Assembly (NCBI GenBank): GCA_021014945.1
Contig: MU266693.1
Coordinates: 1 to 21,683, forward strand
Length of the DNA: 21,683 nucleotides
Source: Leucogyrophana mollusca
Taxonomy: Eukaryota > Basidiomycota > Agaricomycetes > Boletales
Direction of reading: 5' to 3'
Under the pieces are notes generated by a model. The model ran no database searches, had not been told where the DNA came from, and saw only the letters and a list, made by a program, of their open reading frames with translations. This document shows, one piece after another, positions 20,205 to 21,683 of the stretch. The position numbers were made by a program, and so were the translations under genes. Position 1 is the first letter of the stretch. Every line of letters begins with the position of its first letter.

Positions 20205-21056
20205 CTATAAGGCCATTGTACGCAGTGTAAATCTAACTAAACGAGCGCAGCTGCAGCAAGAAAGCCCTGAGGTGGCTGTTGGCGACACGTTTGTATCGAC
20301 GGGTCGGAATAACATGCCTTCGAAGTCCAGTTCGGATCGTTGAAGGCCTCACGTGTCCACCAATGGGATGAAATGGTACAGTGAAGGGTGTTACGCTGGA
20401 ATTTTTATGAACGTGGCGTCCACCCCCGTTTGCGCAACTTCCTTCACTTCTGCACGAGAGCCCGGGTCCAAATAGGCGTTCGGCGAGAAGGAGAGCGTAT
20501 TCCGCGAGGAGGGGGGTACGGAAAGGGAGCGTGTCCTCTGTCTGTTTCGCGGAAGAGGCACGGAGTTCAAGCGCAAAATGGCGGGATATTTGGGTCGAGA
20601 GTATGCGCATTTTGGGGAGCTGAGGGTAAGGAGCGAGGACAGGAGAGAAGTAAGGAGTAGGGACGTACACATATAGCTATTGAATGGTCAGTCTTGAGGT
20701 AAAATTGGACGTGGCGTGCCTCAAGGGAAGGGTTAGTGGGCCTGTTACAAATGCGTCAAGACACCGAGCAGAATATATAGAAACGATAAAGCATACAACA
20801 GATTCACCGTCGGGCGGATTTCTGTGCACGGTTTGCATCTTGACCGACGACCAGTGACGCGGTTTTTATCGGAGGGAGCTGCGGAATTGCCGCTGGGAGG
20901 GAGAACGTTGATTTCACGTCGCCGCTGAGAAAGGTTGCGTGTCCGAGTCTATCGGGCGCCAGCCCGAAAAGCGAGGAACTTGCAGGGCGTGCTAATGATA
21001 CCTAGCAGCACCCAGTCCGGCCTCCTTCCCTATCCCAAAATGCACCTCAAACACAC
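20205..21056. other. Region between the pseudokinase-GTPase gene and the right-hand gene
   Basis: About 850 bases. It should hold the 5' part and promoter of the gene to its left on the minus strand. A minus frame at 20233-20670 is open for 145 codons and overlaps a second minus frame, but neither joins convincingly to the exon at 20204. A donor GTGAGG at 20352 would join the first of these in phase 0, an alternative to the short first exon. No other gene is visible. Confidence 0.4.
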
Positions 21057-21683
21057 TCACTTCACCCTTATCCAGATCCCCACACAGGTCGAGTCCCATG
21101 ACTCTCCTCCCCTCGCGTCGCAGTCGATGCTGATGATAGGCGAGGTGCAGGTGAAGTTCTCGATCTCAGCGAGAGCGGTAACGAGACAAGTGTGCCGGGA
21201 CATATGCGATGCGCGCCTTGGGGTGGTGTGCAGCTCGAGGAATACGCATGGTGGGTGGGAATCTGGAGGCTGAGGAGAGTCCTCGAGGACGGCACGGGTG
21301 GCGATCGCAAGTGCGTCTGGGGTAGACGTCAGGGCGTAGATGGCGGGGAAGAACAGAAAGAAGTCGCTGTCATTGTTCAGAACGACACCGGACTTGACAC
21401 GAGAGAGTAAGGCGAGGATGTCGTGGTGGCTGGGGCGTTTTGGTGTTAGGCTGTGGGTTGACGAAGTGATGATCAATATATGGCAAGTGACGCACCAGTG
21501 AAGACCTCATTCACCTCGTCCGCGGAGCAGGGAGGCGACCACATCGGGGCCGGTAATTCTGGAGAGCGTCAGCTGCCGGTGGAAAGCTCTTGAGTGGAGG
21601 CATGGCGTCCCAGGCGTGTTTGGCTGTGTCACAATAAGGCTGTAGTTGTACCTTGCGATGATCTCTGGGTGTGCCGGGCCAGT
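21057..21683 (-). CDS. 3' end of an unrecognised gene, running off the right edge
   Basis: Three exon parts are visible: 21683-21652, 21558-21515 and 21429-21057. The first two join across an ordinary intron in frame (HPEIIAR then ITGPDVVASLLRG). The intron 21514-21430 has a GTGAAT donor, a CCTAAC branch site and a CAG acceptor. Its junction does not keep the frame, however: the last exon (SRVKSGVV, NDSDFFLFF, ALTSTPDALAIATRAV, MSRHTCLVTALAEIENF) needs two leading bases and gets one. Either the splice sites differ from these or one base is missing or extra in this copy. The last exon is open to the TGA at 21057. No signal peptide, membrane segment or known motif is seen in the ~145 visible residues. 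Confidence 0.6.

Noticed and set aside
1..21683. CRISPR arrays, tRNA or rRNA genes
   Set aside because: No spaced repeats or tRNA/rRNA patterns were noticed; a tRNA scan was not possible here, so a missed tRNA cannot be excluded.

Overview
The window looks like nuclear DNA of an Agaricomycete (mushroom-forming basidiomycete). Every recognisable gene is split by introns of about 48-85 nt with GT-AG ends, often with a CTAAC-like branch site. The gene content also fits: a class I-type hydrophobin, a 7-TM orphan receptor-like protein, an A-T-TE NRPS-like enzyme, a TKL-type kinase domain of the form expanded in Agaricomycetes, and a mitochondrial enoyl-CoA hydratase. Many lone ORFs break or mislead at introns, so the gene models here were joined by hand and tested by phase. 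All spliced models except the left membrane protein and the right-hand gene ends close in frame.

Layout, left to right. 780-2186 (+): a RING protein with two SUMO-interaction-like motifs, a helical segment and a RING with a very long final loop. 2618-3925 (-): a multi-pass membrane protein of unknown function. 5031-6722 (+): a secreted A1 aspartic peptidase whose last exon encodes a GPI-anchor-like tail. 7063-10201 (-): a 953-residue adenylation-thiolation-thioesterase synthetase, divergent from a small hydrophobin at 10949-11359 (+). 11687-12928 (-): a 7-TM protein. About 2.5 kb then holds no gene I can support. 15393-16502 (-): enoyl-CoA hydratase. 16934 to about 20204 (-): a gene reconstructed here as an N-terminal region of unknown family, a TKL pseudokinase domain and a P-loop GTPase in one polypeptide. 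21057-21683 (-): the 3' end of an unrecognised gene that runs off the window.

The most unusual object is the pseudokinase-GTPase gene. The kinase fold has lost the alpha-C Glu (Gln), the catalytic-loop Asp (HGN instead of HGD) and the DFG Asp (GFS) but keeps the beta-3 Lys. Two ordinary introns (55 and 56 nt) carry its reading frame straight into an AIG1/GIMAP-like GTPase domain that has no ATG of its own. A GC-AG intron whose last three bases are an in-frame TAG may further join this to a third, upstream region. The architecture suggests a signalling or innate-immunity-like switch, but that role is inference.

The other genes do not form an obvious pathway. The A-T-TE synthetase has no aminotransferase beside it, so an atromentin-type cluster is not supported.
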